A DNA stretch of 64,000 bases from Schistosoma haematobium (Eukaryota; Platyhelminthes; Trematoda; Strigeidida; Schistosomatidae), in the NCBI RefSeq assembly GCF_000699445.3, contig NC_067195.1:88038569-88102568 (forward strand), in the 5' to 3' direction. The notes beneath the pieces are model-generated. The model made no database searches, was not told where the DNA came from, and saw only the letters and a program-made list of their open reading frames with translations. The position numbers were made by a program, and so were the translations under genes. Below are positions 1-11,689 of this stretch, one piece after another; position 1 is the stretch's first letter, and the number at the start of each line of letters is the position of its first letter.

Positions 1-477
1 CAAGTGTTGGTTACACAAACAGAATATAATCCATCCACTACTTCTACTGTTTTTAGTAGTAGTTCAGCAATATCAACCACATCTAATCACTCTCCTGTTA
101 GACAATTATCACAAACTGTTCCATTCGATGCCAATTTAAGTCTTTCCGAAGCGATTGAACGTTTTCATTTAGATTTTATGAGTTTCTATGAACGTTTACG
201 TACACTCGGCTCATCTATACCACATACTACAACTATTATATCGTATCCAATAACACCAACAGTGGGACTATCAAACTCTACCAAACCTCAAATATCTGAT
301 CGTGTAACCAAAACTACAGAAGATATTAATCATAAAATTATTGTCAATTCTCATAATTCTGCTAAACATTATCTGGAACGTGTTGCACAACGCGCTCGTA
401 ATGTAATTTGGTCAGCTGCTTGTGAATGGAGATCATTGAGACATAGTGTAGCGTATACATTGATTGGGTCCGAACGT
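1..477 (+). CDS. UBR ligase exon (first in window, 5' partial)
   Basis: Open from the first base; ends in phase 0 after an arginine codon at a GTAAGC donor. It begins with a Ser/Thr-rich linker and then carries a helical segment with AKHYLERVAQRARNVIW. The true exon start is outside the window. Confidence 0.75.
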
Positions 478-3400
478 GTAAGCAATCTTGTATAGTGTAT
501 TCTCTACACATAATTTTTTTTACTATCACTAATATTGCCACTGCTACTGCTAATACTATTTCTTTTACTTTTCTATTGGTCTAGATGTGTTGATGGATTT
601 CTAAATTACTTATGACTGACTGATATTCTCTGTGTACAGATTTCCATTTATAGTTCTATTATCTTAATTTGTTCATTCTGCTTGTTTAACATCGTTTTGT
701 TTTGCTGATCATATATTGCCCATAACAACTTGTAGAGACAATATGTAACTTCATCAAATTCTATCTTTTTGTTATTTATACTTATGTATCAATCTGTCCA
801 TCTTATTCTTTGTAGATATCTGTTCTGTGGATTCCTTATTTTGATTAACAGCAGTATATACATAAAAATCTGATTATTTCCATTTATTCATTCCTTTTTT
901 CTTCATTTAATTGAATTTTATTTTCTCTAATATTATAAGTAGTAGATCAAATGTTTTGTTCACTTATCATATACCTAGTAGATTTTTATTTACTCTGTTT
1001 TTAGGTTTAGTGTTTGCAGCTGGTGTTTGTAGGCTAGTGCTAGTCTCAGATTCAAACCTGATACTTACATAGAGAATGAAGTTCGAAAAGTAATGAATAA
1101 TACTGTCGTGAATACTCGGAAGAAGTTTTTTCTTTTGAACAATCAGTGTATTTTTTGACAAAGAAACTGGTTTTCATTAATTTCATTTAAGCTGTTCCTA
1201 AACAGAATCCATGAATCTTTTTCTGTCCGACCTGGAACTTCCTGTGACACACTGGTTGTACCGATAGTCACGAACTGATGCTATGTCCTAGCAGTTTATT
1301 ATGTCCGGCTTCAAACCATCTCGGTGTTTTTTTTGGTTGCTACGATGTTTTTACATATTCGATATGACTAGTTTTTGATTTTCTTATTGCTAACTTTTCT
1401 AGACTTTAAGGTTACGTGGTTGTCACGAGCATTTCTTTAATGGTGGCTTGGCAGAACGACGAATTCATGGACTTGGACATTTGTTAAGAGCTTCATTCGC
1501 AGCACATTCTCGTCATGCTGTTGTTTCACGTGGCTGTTCATTGTCATGCAATGCAAATGATTGTAAGACATCAGGACATCGATATTGTTGGTCACAATTA
1601 AAAACTCACCCTATTTATTGGTGGTGGTGGTCTTATTGTGTTCCATTTGATGTTGTACCAAAATCACAACTAAAAGATAGTAAGTGGATTTGTATTTTTT
1701 TCAACTGAGCGATTCTATGTAGAACATTCATATTCGACTCTATATAGCATTGATCTCTGACATGAGTAAACTGAAGAGAAATGGTTCGGTGTGGCTAAAT
1801 GAAGAGACTGAATTTACCTCTTCACTAATACCTAATTAGTAGATTTTTAATTGAAGTGCAAGTAAACGTTTTGGAATTGAACTGTGCGTAGTGCTGAACA
1901 TAGTTTTTTTATATTTCTAACTGCTATTATTAAGCAATTAGCCTCATCGTTTTTTCAGTATTATATGTCACACCAGCGGATACGATTTAAAAGCTGAGGC
2001 TGACAAGGTTGTGCAGTTTTCTATCCATAAGCTTCACGTCATTCAGTAACTCGAAACTCGATAAAGTCTACATCAGATCAAGTTGTCACACTTTGTATCA
2101 GTCAAAAAATAGTTACTTAAATCGATTCCATTTTTTGATTTTATTTATTTAATTGACACATATCCTGGTACAACTGTACATGTAAGACACACATAAAATA
2201 AAGGTGTGATATTGCAAAAATAGCATGCAACAGGCGATACTGTTCAGTTGAAAATACAATCACAGAAGACTTCTAGATTAGGTAGTTTCTTTCATTTTCA
2301 CTTAAAAAGAATATGTAATTAAAAAGGACTGTAGGATCACCATTGACTTTTTTGGAGCCATGTCTGATAACATATCAAACCATTAAGTTGCACTATCTCT
2401 AGGACTGGGACCGGAGACACTCTGTGCTCCTATACAGCTTTCTTTTATACCACGACACCATTTTATGGACAGACTACCTCTCAACTTGGAAAGACCAGTA
2501 TTTGGAATTATAAAGCCAAGATTCTCTCGTCGACACGTTGTAGACTCGACCTTCTACAATCCGATCAACATCATGACGACACAAAATACAACCGAAATCG
2601 GCATATACTTCTCTGGCTTTCACCTTGTATAGATTGGTCTTACCAGTCACATCACCGCTACTAGCACTCACACAACTATCCCAATACACGAACGTCTCGA
2701 CTTGAACATCAACAAGCTCGCTCAGTTCCTTTCTTTTCAAACAACTGACTAGGCTCAAATTTCAACGCAATACATATTACATTATGCACGATTCTTCTCT
2801 TTAAGAAATTTTAATATAACACCTTATTTTGTTCGTTTCAAAACATTTCAGTTCCAAACAGTTGTCGTTTGAATAATCCACCAACTATATTGGACGTAGC
2901 TGAATCAGCTGTATGTGTTGCAGCAACAGAAGATGCTCGTTTCCTGTGGCGTTTATTACTTCCACCATTGGAAAATTACGCCATTGGTAATCCTAGCATA
3001 TCAGCTGGTGATTCTTCTTCACAACAACAAATAAGTCAACATAATTCAATGTCTTCTATGTCTAAAATGCATTGTTCTTCACATTCTTTATCTGTGAACA
3101 GTCAGTCCACTACTAGTCTTCTTTGGGATGTAAGTTGCTCTCTTCTAAACTTAAATTTTTCGTATCACTAGATCCTTAACGTCATCGTTCATCTAGGCAA
3201 TATTTTCATGTTTTAAAATTTATCAAGTATGTAACTTATATTTATTCAAATAATTCGTTCCACACACTCCGGTTAATATTTTGAGATGCGTTTGGAAAGT
3301 GATCGCTTTATGGGGCAAGTAAATTTATAGATATGCACTGATGGGGCGGAAGCGGAAGTTTATCCTTAACTCGTCCGTGAATGGTAGGCCAGCTTGAGAA

Positions 3401-6400
3401 GGCATTATGAAGCTTTACTGAAATGTTAAAATCAATCCACTGTACCACTCAAAGTATTCATCTTTGTTATTGTTTTTAACAAAAATTATCCAAAACTATT
3501 CAAATATATGAAATATTTTCTGTTGTTTTTTTTGTTTCTAGGTGGATATCACATCGTTGTTTATCAGCCTGTTACATTTACGTCCAGGTCTTGAAGAATT
3601 CAGTGTGCATGATTGTCAATGTACACGTTTAGCCAGTGAAGCTGATGCTGATATCACATTTGAATCTGGTGCAGCTTCATTGGGTGCTCATTTATTGGCT
3701 TGTGATGAAGGAAGAATACGTCAACCAATTGGTGATAGTCATGAATCACATTTATTACGTTTATGTTATACAGCATTGTTAGTACAAACATTACTAGCAT
3801 GGAATCCTAATATGAATTGTTTAAATTATCTAAAAAAGCATAAGCTTATACCGGATTCGTGTACATGGAATGATGCTTATACAAAATCAGCTCATTGGAA
3901 TACACCTCAGGTTAGTGATTTATTATCGTTACTAGTATTACTTCAATTTTCTCAAAAATAAATAAAATTTGATTTTACTCTAATTGTATATGATCTGGGA
4001 TACTGTTTGGGTGTTCATATCGAGGTAGGTAGCTTTTTTTAGGCGACCAAACTCCAACCCTTTGATTTAAAGTGGTAGATCTTCGAGGTAGCACAGCGAA
4101 TTCAGGCTATTCATTATCATAGTAACCAGTAACCAAAGTAGGTTTATATGTCATTCATTCTCTTCAGATGTGGAATCATCGTTTTTCAACTCTTCTGGTT
4201 GAATCTTTTGTCTTTACAAATCTGGTTTAGGTGACAGGATTTTGCTCTCTCCCTCATCTATATTGTGGATACACCTTTAAAATAAATGAGTGGGACTTTT
4301 CTGGGTGAGAGTAAAAACGTTGCCGTCGCGTAAGAACATTTTAAGATGAAGGAAAGATTCTTGACTTTAGTATGTCCATACTTCCAGGTTGACATCTGAG
4401 GGGTAGTTGTAATGTACACCGGGTAAATTGAGACAATCTGACCTAAAGTATGTCACAGTTCCATTCCTTTCTAATAGTCTTTTGAATATTGAACTTGTTA
4501 TCCTTTCTTATTATCTGTTGGTGTACTTATTTCAAACCCTAACACTTGTGTTTAGCTTCTCACCGCAGTTCGTAATACTTCTACTTGTCTGAAATGTAGC
4601 AAATTTCGTACCAACCCACATCTGTGCCATATCTTGCACGTTATTTCAAGTATTTACATCGGTCATGCTTTCATTTCGTTACTCTTTAGAAAATTTAGGG
4701 TTTTTCAATGTTGTTGTTTTTGATATTGTGTATATTTTATTTCTGAGTTTTTCAGTATTGGTTATATGATATTATTTTTCATTGTTGTTTCGTTTTATCA
4801 AGTTGATCGAAGTATGGCGTTTACTACGTGATCTATCCGGTCTTTCTACAATGAATTCATCATTTTCTATTAATGATGAAAATCATGATCCGCAAATTAT
4901 GGCTCAATCGTTAGGTTTATTTTTACGTGCTAATTGTCTACCATTTCTACGTATTGCTGCTTTTGTTATACACAAAATCACAGGTGTCGATGTGCCAAGT
5001 GATTTGCATCAGTCAACCAGTTCATTAGCAAATACTAGTTCAGGTAGGTAGTTACCTAATGCTTTGTTTTTATCAACTTATCTTCTTTCATTCAGGTTGT
5101 TTATTTTTCCACAAACATAATGTTCTCTATTGATTAGGTAGTTAGTTACCATAGAGAATTCACTTTCATGTGACATGTAAGACTGTTGAAAAATTCTACA
5201 GAATCAGAACATGTGCTTAGAATCACTTCTAATTCGGACTCGGTGTCCAACCTCTCGTCCTTCCTTAGTCCTAATTCCCTTCTGTAGTATGTTTTTTTAA
5301 AAAATTAGTATCTTATAATTTTAAACCGTAATGAGTTATGATTATTATTCAGTTTTTATTATTATGACCTTTCCGTTTTTGTTTTTCTCCATATCTGTCA
5401 AGCGGATAATTATCTTTCATAATTCTGAGCGGTAAATTATTTTCTTTCTTCTATTCTTTTCTAACCGTCGGGTTTTTACGTAACCTTGTTTGATAATTAG
5501 GGTCTTGAATCCCTTTCTGATAGAATCCTTCTATAGACTCATATATTTAACATTTTTTCTGGTTAGCGTCTTTTAGCGAGTTCGTTTTCTTCTGAATGAG
5601 GTTGCTAACCCCATACCCAACCCTCCTCTTTTATCCGGGCTAGGGACCGGCAGTAGCCTTAGGGGGTTCTAGGCGGAGTTATATATTTAACAGACAACTA
5701 TAAATACGAATGTACAGATTTAGAGGATGATTTCGTCGTCACGAAAAAATTTTCTCTGAATTCTCTTTTTTTTTATTCACTGACAATAGGTTATTTTAAC
5801 TATCATTAACTTGTGCTTTTTATTTATTTATTTGAACACATAAATATTGGTACAAGGGGGAACCAGATACATATGCGCCACACAAATCGCATTTGATTTA
5901 TGTGAGGGCTGTGATACCACCTGGTTGCCCAAGCCGAAGCAGGTGGTTTTCTTAGGGAGGCCACACCCAGAGCTTTTGACCTAAAAGTCTGATTCACAAT
6001 GCAGTGGAGCAACTTTGGGAGATTCAGTCCCATGGTACCTAGTCATCAACAATTGGTTCATACGCCATTTGTTCCTGCAGGATACTGGAGCCCATGTGCA
6101 CCATTGGTTTGGAATCAGGGTTTCCCAACTCCTCTAGGTGAACTCTCCGTGTTCACCAACCCAGCTGAGCACCGTACATTGGCTTTTCATCCTCTCAGTT
6201 TCGTAAACAACAGTAATGCCGCTGGAAGGAATTGAGTAGGACTTCCCTGACAGAGGCTATATACGCGTGGCCATGTGAGAGCATTTCGTCACAGAGAAAT
6301 CATAATCTGATTTGTTAAGTATTAAATTGATTATCAACTTTGTGTTTTCTCTTTTCTTAACGTTTCTAGATTCATAAGACCTCTTTTGAATTTATCAATA

Positions 6401-9400
6401 CTTTTTGTTTTCTGTACATAAACTAATCTTGGAACAAAAGCTTCTACTTCGTCCTATCGATTTCTAAAGCCATTATTATCATTCTTTTGTCTTCATCTAT
6501 ACTCCTCTTTCTGATTACATCTAATCTCAACTTTAACATTTTAACTTATCACGTTGCTCATTTTCTTTCTCTCACACACAATCATTCATCTTTATCTACT
6601 TTGATGAGTAATGAAACGATTAATGATTATGCTTTCAATTTCATAAAAAGAATAACACTTAAACCTTTTGTTCATTCAACTTGTGTTTTACCATGTTTAG
6701 CAAGCTTTTTTTATTGTTACTAACATATATACTACTGATTTTCGGTTGTTTTTTCCGAATAACTGTATTTTTGCCATTGTATAGCTCTAGAAATGAATTC
6801 GCACACTTCAGAAAGGCCTATGTTTCTATATTCTTAGGTGAAGTGATACTTTCTATGGAATTTGAACCTGAGTCACACTTCTTCAGTTTTAGACGTTGAT
6901 ATAGAGTTATTCAAACTTGCACTAAGGTCTTGTGGCACTGAGCTATTGGGTCACTCATACTACTACAACTTTATCGGTAGAATTTGATTAACACTAAGAA
7001 ATTCCATCGATATGTTATTAGTCATTACTTAGTAATCACCCATCTATATTTACTTTTTCATTTGGTTCAATCTCTTTTTTTCTCATCTCTTTCCTCCCAG
7101 ATACTATGAATGAACATAGTCTACTGTTAGCCTACTTAGGCTTACCATTAACGCCTAGTGATTTGTTAATCTTGTTAACATCACCTGAATCCAACTCGTT
7201 CAATGTATCACCATCAAACACAACAGCACCAATATCATCGTCATCATCATCGTCGACAAACTCGTTGAATTTTATTCAACCTGAGAAATTATTGCATATT
7301 TCTTTGTTATCCGAATCATTATGGTTAGCACGTTTAATAACAAGTTGGTGTTTAACTGGTCGTCAGTCATTAAGTCGCCAAATTTATCAATCATTATACA
7401 ATCGTTATGTAAACAACGACAAAACAGACAATACATTATCAATAATACATGATTTAATCCCTTATCCAAATGCACATTTACCAAATTTAATTCAATTACC
7501 AAAAGAATACACTAATTTGCTGTTACTGGCTACAGATATGGAGTAGGTTTTGATTTTTACAAAAAAGTTTTTATTCTCTTTTATTAATTACCTACTTAAT
7601 TACTTAAGCATTTTAACCCTCGTGGGGGAGCATAGACCGCCTAAGTATGTATCTTGTTTTCAGCAGTTCTACTTGGTTACGATATACAACCCGAAAGATA
7701 TAACAAACTCTAAATGCAGATGAAAGTTTGAAATCAGTTGGAAGGTTGAGTTGTCGAATCAAAGTGTCATGTGCATAAATCGTAGATATATCTACATGTC
7801 TTTTTCTTATCCAGAAAAGGACATGCTTATGCTCTTACTACCTCTACCACTACGGGATTTGAATCGACAATTGTATCTGTGCGCTAGTGTGATATGACAA
7901 GTCGAACTGATGTACGTACGTACGTACGAAGTTCTACGTTGTTACTACTGACTGACTGATTACTTATCAATGTACATAGTTTATCGGTCAATTCATTCAT
8001 TAATCGTATCTCTAATACAAACCTATTTATTTATTTGCAAATTAAATTGTCGAACATGATTATTTGGAAATTATTTTCCCTATTTAAAATTGTCTTCTTT
8101 TTTTTGTTATAGCTGCCACGCAGAAGGTCATACACATAGTGATTTGAGTTTATGTCTAGTTTGTGGACATTTGGCTTGTTTATTCTGTTATGGTTGTCGA
8201 CAATTTGAACAAAAAACTGATTCAAGTATATTTGGTGGTGGTACAAGTACAACAATAATTTCGAACAATAATAACAGTAGTAGCAGTAGTAATAATAATA
8301 ATAATCAAGAGTTTGCTGTCTACCGTATGCAAGCTCATTCTAGACGTTGTCATTCCGGCTATAGTCTCTTACTGCGTATTCATTCATGTCGTGTAATTTT
8401 ATTGTCGGATCAAGCCAGACGAATTACTGAGATGCCTGCACCATATCGAGATTCTTTTGGTGAAACTGATCCTGATTTACGGTAGTTTGTTTATTTTTTT
8501 GTTATTATCTATTACAATTCACTTTCTCAGTGCTTTTTCTTTATCGATATATTATTGTTATTACTACTACTACTGATAAATCTTTATTGTACTTTTGCTA
8601 AAACACATTAAACTGTTTATATCTGAGCATAAATTTTACTCCATAAATAGATTTAATCACTGAAGAAATAAAGGATTGAAACAACATACATTCTATCAGC
8701 AAAGATAGATGGTGGCTAGCAGTGGAATCGAGGACGTGTGATTCATCCTATTTCGGACTCGTTAGCTGGATGTATCTGTATCCAAATAAACAATACAAAA
8801 TGAACAGTGATTCTATGAAGTTATTTTATTGTACTAAGAAAATCTTATTGAATCAAGAAAACAATAAGCATTTTATTCTACTAATTTTCAAAAGATAATA
8901 TAAGTGTATTAAGTCATTTAATATTTAGATAGTTATACTACTCAATTGTAATACTCATTGGATACATTACCAGTTTTCTTTTCATGATTAAATAGTTAAT
9001 TTAAGTAACAGTAACTCTGAGTCCCTTTTTTGAGTAAAGGTAACTTTTGTAACAAAACACTGCTGTTCGAATTGCAAAATCTTTTTATCAATCATACTAT
9101 GAGTTGATATGATGTTACACGTTATAATGTTAGTCAATCACAAGAAAATACTACACTAGTAATATAGTTAGTGGTCATGTAGGAAAGTCCAAGTAAATTC
9201 AGCAGATACTACTTGTCTATGTACTTAGTTTTGACGCATACTGTGTTTTTGTGTATCAGGATTAATAACACTATCCGATTGATTAGACTGAATTACGTGA
9301 AATAGAGTAATTGAATTCGAACATAGTTTAATGCTTACTCACCTTACGTAAACTAGACTGTACAAGTAGTGCAAATGAACAAAACAGTTTTTTTCATGTT

Positions 9401-9587
9401 ATTTCATGTCTTTTCTTTATCATTTTATTTTGTTTCTTAAAAAAAAATCTTCAGCCGTGGAAATCCTCTATTTCTTGTGGAATCTGAATATGAACGTATT
9501 AATCAGTTATGGATTAGTCATCAATTAGCCTCCAGTACATCATCTGATTTGATTACACCTTCAAATTTACAATTTGGTCTATATTAA
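1..9587 (+). CDS. UBR-family E3 ubiquitin ligase, C-terminal part (8 exons, 5' end outside window)
   Basis: Joined exons 1-477, 1403-1679, 2852-3129, 3542-3910, 4803-5043, 7101-7542, 8113-8481 and 9455-9587 give 861 codons plus TAA; the sum of 2586 nt is in frame and every junction is GT-AG. The last two exons encode the cysteine/histidine-rich C-terminal (UAIN-type) domain of UBR1/UBR2/UBR3 proteins: a CLVCG motif, CYGC, an RRCHSGY segment and the tail GETDPDLRRGNP. These proteins are cytosolic RING E3 ligases that recognise N-degrons or related substrates. The UBR box and RING are not in the window. Serine/asparagine-rich low-complexity stretches interrupt the conserved parts. I cannot decide between the UBR1/2 and UBR3 subfamilies; the family call is firm, the subfamily is not. 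Confidence 0.85.
1403..1679 (+). CDS. UBR ligase exon
   Basis: Acceptor TTCTAG, donor GTAAGT, phase 0 in and 1 out. Encodes a Cys/His/Trp-rich block with GCHEHFFNGG and an HPIYWWWWSYC segment. No initiator is needed; the frame follows from the preceding exon. Confidence 0.75.
2338..2760 (-). mobile_element. decayed LINE-E fragment
   Basis: On the minus strand this reads as a degraded reverse-transcriptase tail: a GDV-TGKTN / EGRVYN stretch corresponds to GGV-SDEIN / KGRIYN in the better LINE-E copies, followed by the degraded 'clone-end' block also seen at 56700-56780. In-frame stops and gaps make it a dead relic in an intron of the UBR gene. Confidence 0.6.
2852..3129 (+). CDS. UBR ligase exon
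   Basis: Acceptor TTTCAG; its first two bases complete an Ile codon from the previous exon. Donor GTAAGT in phase 0. Encodes a helical stretch with DARFLWRLLLPPLENY followed by a Ser/Gln-rich linker. Confidence 0.75.
3542..3910 (+). CDS. UBR ligase exon
   Basis: Acceptor TTTCTAG after a T-rich tract, donor GTTAGT, phase 0 on both sides, 123 codons. Opens with VDITSLFISLLHLRPG and contains a hydrophobic helix near its middle. Confidence 0.8.
4803..5043 (+). CDS. UBR ligase exon
   Basis: Acceptor ATCAAG, donor GTAGGT, phase 0 in and 1 out. An upstream TTTCAG at 4755 was excluded because it leads to a stop. Encodes LIEVWRLLRDLSGL and a hydrophobic helix with CLPFLRIAAFVIH. Confidence 0.75.
5570..5690 (-). 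repeat. dispersed repeat G fragment
   Basis: The minus strand matches the plus strand at 28864-28985: a G-rich block with GAGGGTTGGG, a CTAGCCCG-like segment before it and a CTCGCTAAAA-like segment after. It is GC-richer than the surrounding intron. The family is unknown; it could be a LINE 5' untranslated region. Confidence 0.5.
5821..6305 (-). mobile_element. repeat D (non-autonomous retroelement)
   Basis: One of seven copies in this window. On the minus strand it starts with the block containing CGAAATGCTCTCACATGG and ends with TTTATGTGTTCAAATAAATA. No coding capacity. Its last ~60 bases match the 3' end of LINE-E, which suggests LINE-E proteins mobilise it. Confidence 0.75.
7101..7542 (+). 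CDS. UBR ligase exon
   Basis: Acceptor CTCCCAG, donor GTAGGT, phase 1 in and 2 out. Encodes LLLAYLGLPLTPSDLL, a Ser/Asn-rich insert, and ends with the LPNLIQLPKEYTNLL segment that precedes the C-terminal zinc-binding domain in UBR proteins. Confidence 0.8.
7828..7957 (+). mobile_element. LINE-A1 3'-end fragment
   Basis: Matches the terminal ~130 bases of LINE-A1 copies ending at 28755 and 35239, including CACTACGGGATTTGAATCG, the ACGTACGTACG block and the GACT tail. Lies in the intron before the zinc-domain exon of the UBR gene. A further ~50-base trace resembling the LINE-B 3' end (GGAGCATAGACCGCC) is at 7600-7650. Confidence 0.65.
8113..8481 (+). CDS. UBR ligase exon, C-terminal zinc-binding domain
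   Basis: Acceptor TTATAG; the first base completes an Asp codon. Encodes the Cys/His cluster (CHAEGH, CLVCG, CYGC, RRCHSGY) and GETDPDL. An Asn/Ser homopolymer insert sits between the second and third Cys groups. Donor GTAGTT. Confidence 0.85.
8690..8790 (-). mobile_element. second tRNA-type SINE, 3' fragment
   Basis: About 100 bases matching the left end of the SINE at 46035-46375 (AGCAAAGAT, GTGGCTAGCAGTGGAATC, GACTCGTTAGCTGGATGTA). The tRNA-like head is missing. Confidence 0.55.
9455..9587 (+). CDS. UBR ligase terminal exon
   Basis: Acceptor TCTTCAG; the first base completes the second Arg of the RRGNPLFL motif. Ends at TAA 9585-9587 after a helix (ESEYERINQLWISHQL) matching the end of UBR proteins in position and length. 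Confidence 0.85.
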
Positions 9588-10600
9588 AACTAATCACAAC
9601 ACATAAGAAGAAGAAATGTTCATCAACAACCTCCTTTTTTTTTTAAATCATCGTCATCATCACCGTTGACAGTAGAAATATCACTTCATTATCTTGTCAT
9701 TTGTCATAATGTGAATGCTTTCATCACTCAGCACTGTTTGGATCGGCATGTCAACGGTGTCAGCTAATCCCAGCCTTCCTACCCCCTCTATCTTATCAAG
9801 TCATTCAACTATCTATCTTTCTTGAATTTATATTTATACATAATTATTCACAGAGAGTCTTGTTATACGCTTTTTTTGGAATTAATGAAGTGACGATCTT
9901 TCATACTACACAGATCGTTTGTTTTCTGTAAAATTTCAAAAGACTCTTTTCTTTTTCCATTTCATCTAGTTAAAAAAAAAGTCTCGTCTTGTGCGCCTAC
10001 AAATGCGCTTATCTTAATGAACCAATAGTGATTGATTTTATTCAAAAATTTTGCATTCTTCCTTTTCCTATTTGTCTATTTATCGGTGACTATTCATCCT
10101 TTTTTGCAGTTTTTTTATAATTAAATGGTTAAAATAGTGTATATGTGTCCTACGGATGAAGTGTGTAAAATCTAGGATTCGTTAACTCTATTCCTTCTTC
10201 TTCTTCTCTATATTCATCATTTAGTCTTGTAAACTTGTTTTATTCTGTGCTAGTTTATTTGTTATGCTTATATTTATTTCTCATTGTATTAACTTCCTCC
10301 CCCCTTCCCTTTATCAATACAACTTACCTTATCATACTGTTATGTAATATTTACTCTTAAAGAGAGAGAGAGAAAAAAGAACGAAGAAAGTTACTATTTC
10401 TCTGTTTGTTCTCAGTTTATTTTTCATCAACTATTCATCATATACATATATTTTTGTTTGTTTGGTAAGATCCGTTTCGAATTATTGTGTTTCTGTAAGG
10501 TATTCTTTTGATATCTTTTCCTTCCCTTACCTATCTTTTTTTAATCTCTTCTATAGACATACTCATATATCCTTATAGTTAATAAACATCAAACTTAATT
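9588..10600 (+). other. probable 3' UTR of the UBR gene
   Basis: T-rich, no open frame of note. The first AATAAA after the stop codon is at 10581-10586, so the 3' UTR could be about 1 kb. A GA-repeat lies near 10360. From 10600 to 11200 I see nothing beyond AT-rich intergenic sequence. Confidence 0.4.
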
Positions 10601-11202
10601 GTACTGAAGTAATTTTAATCTAATTGTTGGTATGTGTAAACATTAAGTAGAAAGTAATCTCTATGGCAACATCGAATGATAATAGTTTTCAAATTTCTCG
10701 TTTTTCTTTCTTGTTTTTTTCTTATTTCATCTATTTTTTTTTAAAGTAAATATTTTTCATTTCATTCTCTCTTTCATCACCTAATAGTGTTTCTTTTCTA
10801 GAATTCTCTTTCTTCATTCATTATTTGTGCTCTTTTGGTTGTTTTTTCCCACCCCCACTCCTCTTTTTCTAATGTCGAAATAGTACACATATACATATAT
10901 ATTTTTTGTTAAATACATAAAATTTTCATAATTAGTTTATTAATATTACTGTTTTTGATATCATTTGTATGATTGATATATTTTGTTGTATGGTGATTAG
11001 TTTGTTGGCTTTCTATGATAATAATCTTAATTTGTTCATTTTGAAATTATAGTCAATCAGCCAGTCGGTTATGATCAACTTAGAACCCATCATATCAAGT
11101 TATCCCTATTGCATATCGAGATGAAATTATTAAGAAAAAATATAGAACAGTAGATATAGTGATGGTAGTAGTGATAAACAACATTCAGTATAAGCAACAA
11201 CA

Positions 11203-11686
11203 TTTAAGTGGAGTTTTGTTCTCTGGACTGGATCGTTCGGTCGTGGTGTTTTCATCGTTCTTCTGAGCCATGTCATCAGTATAAACTTCTGGTAGAAGTG
11301 AAGTATTCAAAATTCTCTACATATGACTCTCCTTGTCCTGTCGATCTCGATCTTAGTTGGTTATCGTTGAGCTTTAAGATGTCAGTGTCTACTTTATTCT
11401 TGATACTACATTAGTCCATGATTTCGATGTGTTTGTTGATTGCTGACTGACCTTTTCAAGATTCCCTGGTGTTTTTATTATTCTCACTATCCAATATTTC
11501 AACATTTTTTCAGTCTAATGTGTGTTCACAATAACCAGTCGAAGTCGACAGGACAAAGTGAGTCATGTGTGGGTAATTTCAAATACTTCACTTTTACCAG
11601 AAGTTTATACTAATGATATTATGCAGAAGAACAGTGTAAGCATTACGACTAAACCATCTAGCCCAGAGAAGAAAATTCCACTTAAG
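11203..11686. repeat. foldback element with ~150-bp inverted arms
   Basis: The left arm (11203-11351) and right arm (11538-11686) are imperfect reverse complements, sharing GGAGTTTTGTTCTCTGG, a CATCAGTATAAACTTCTGGT block and CCTGTCGAT. The arms belong to the same family as the short perfect foldback at 52240-52395. No coding capacity; it lies between the UBR gene and RALBP1. Confidence 0.6.
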
Positions 11687-11689
11687 CTA

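Noticed and set aside
1448..1708. Independent small genes for each UBR exon frame
   Set aside because: Phases, splice sites and family order join them into one gene; the apparent starts are internal codons.
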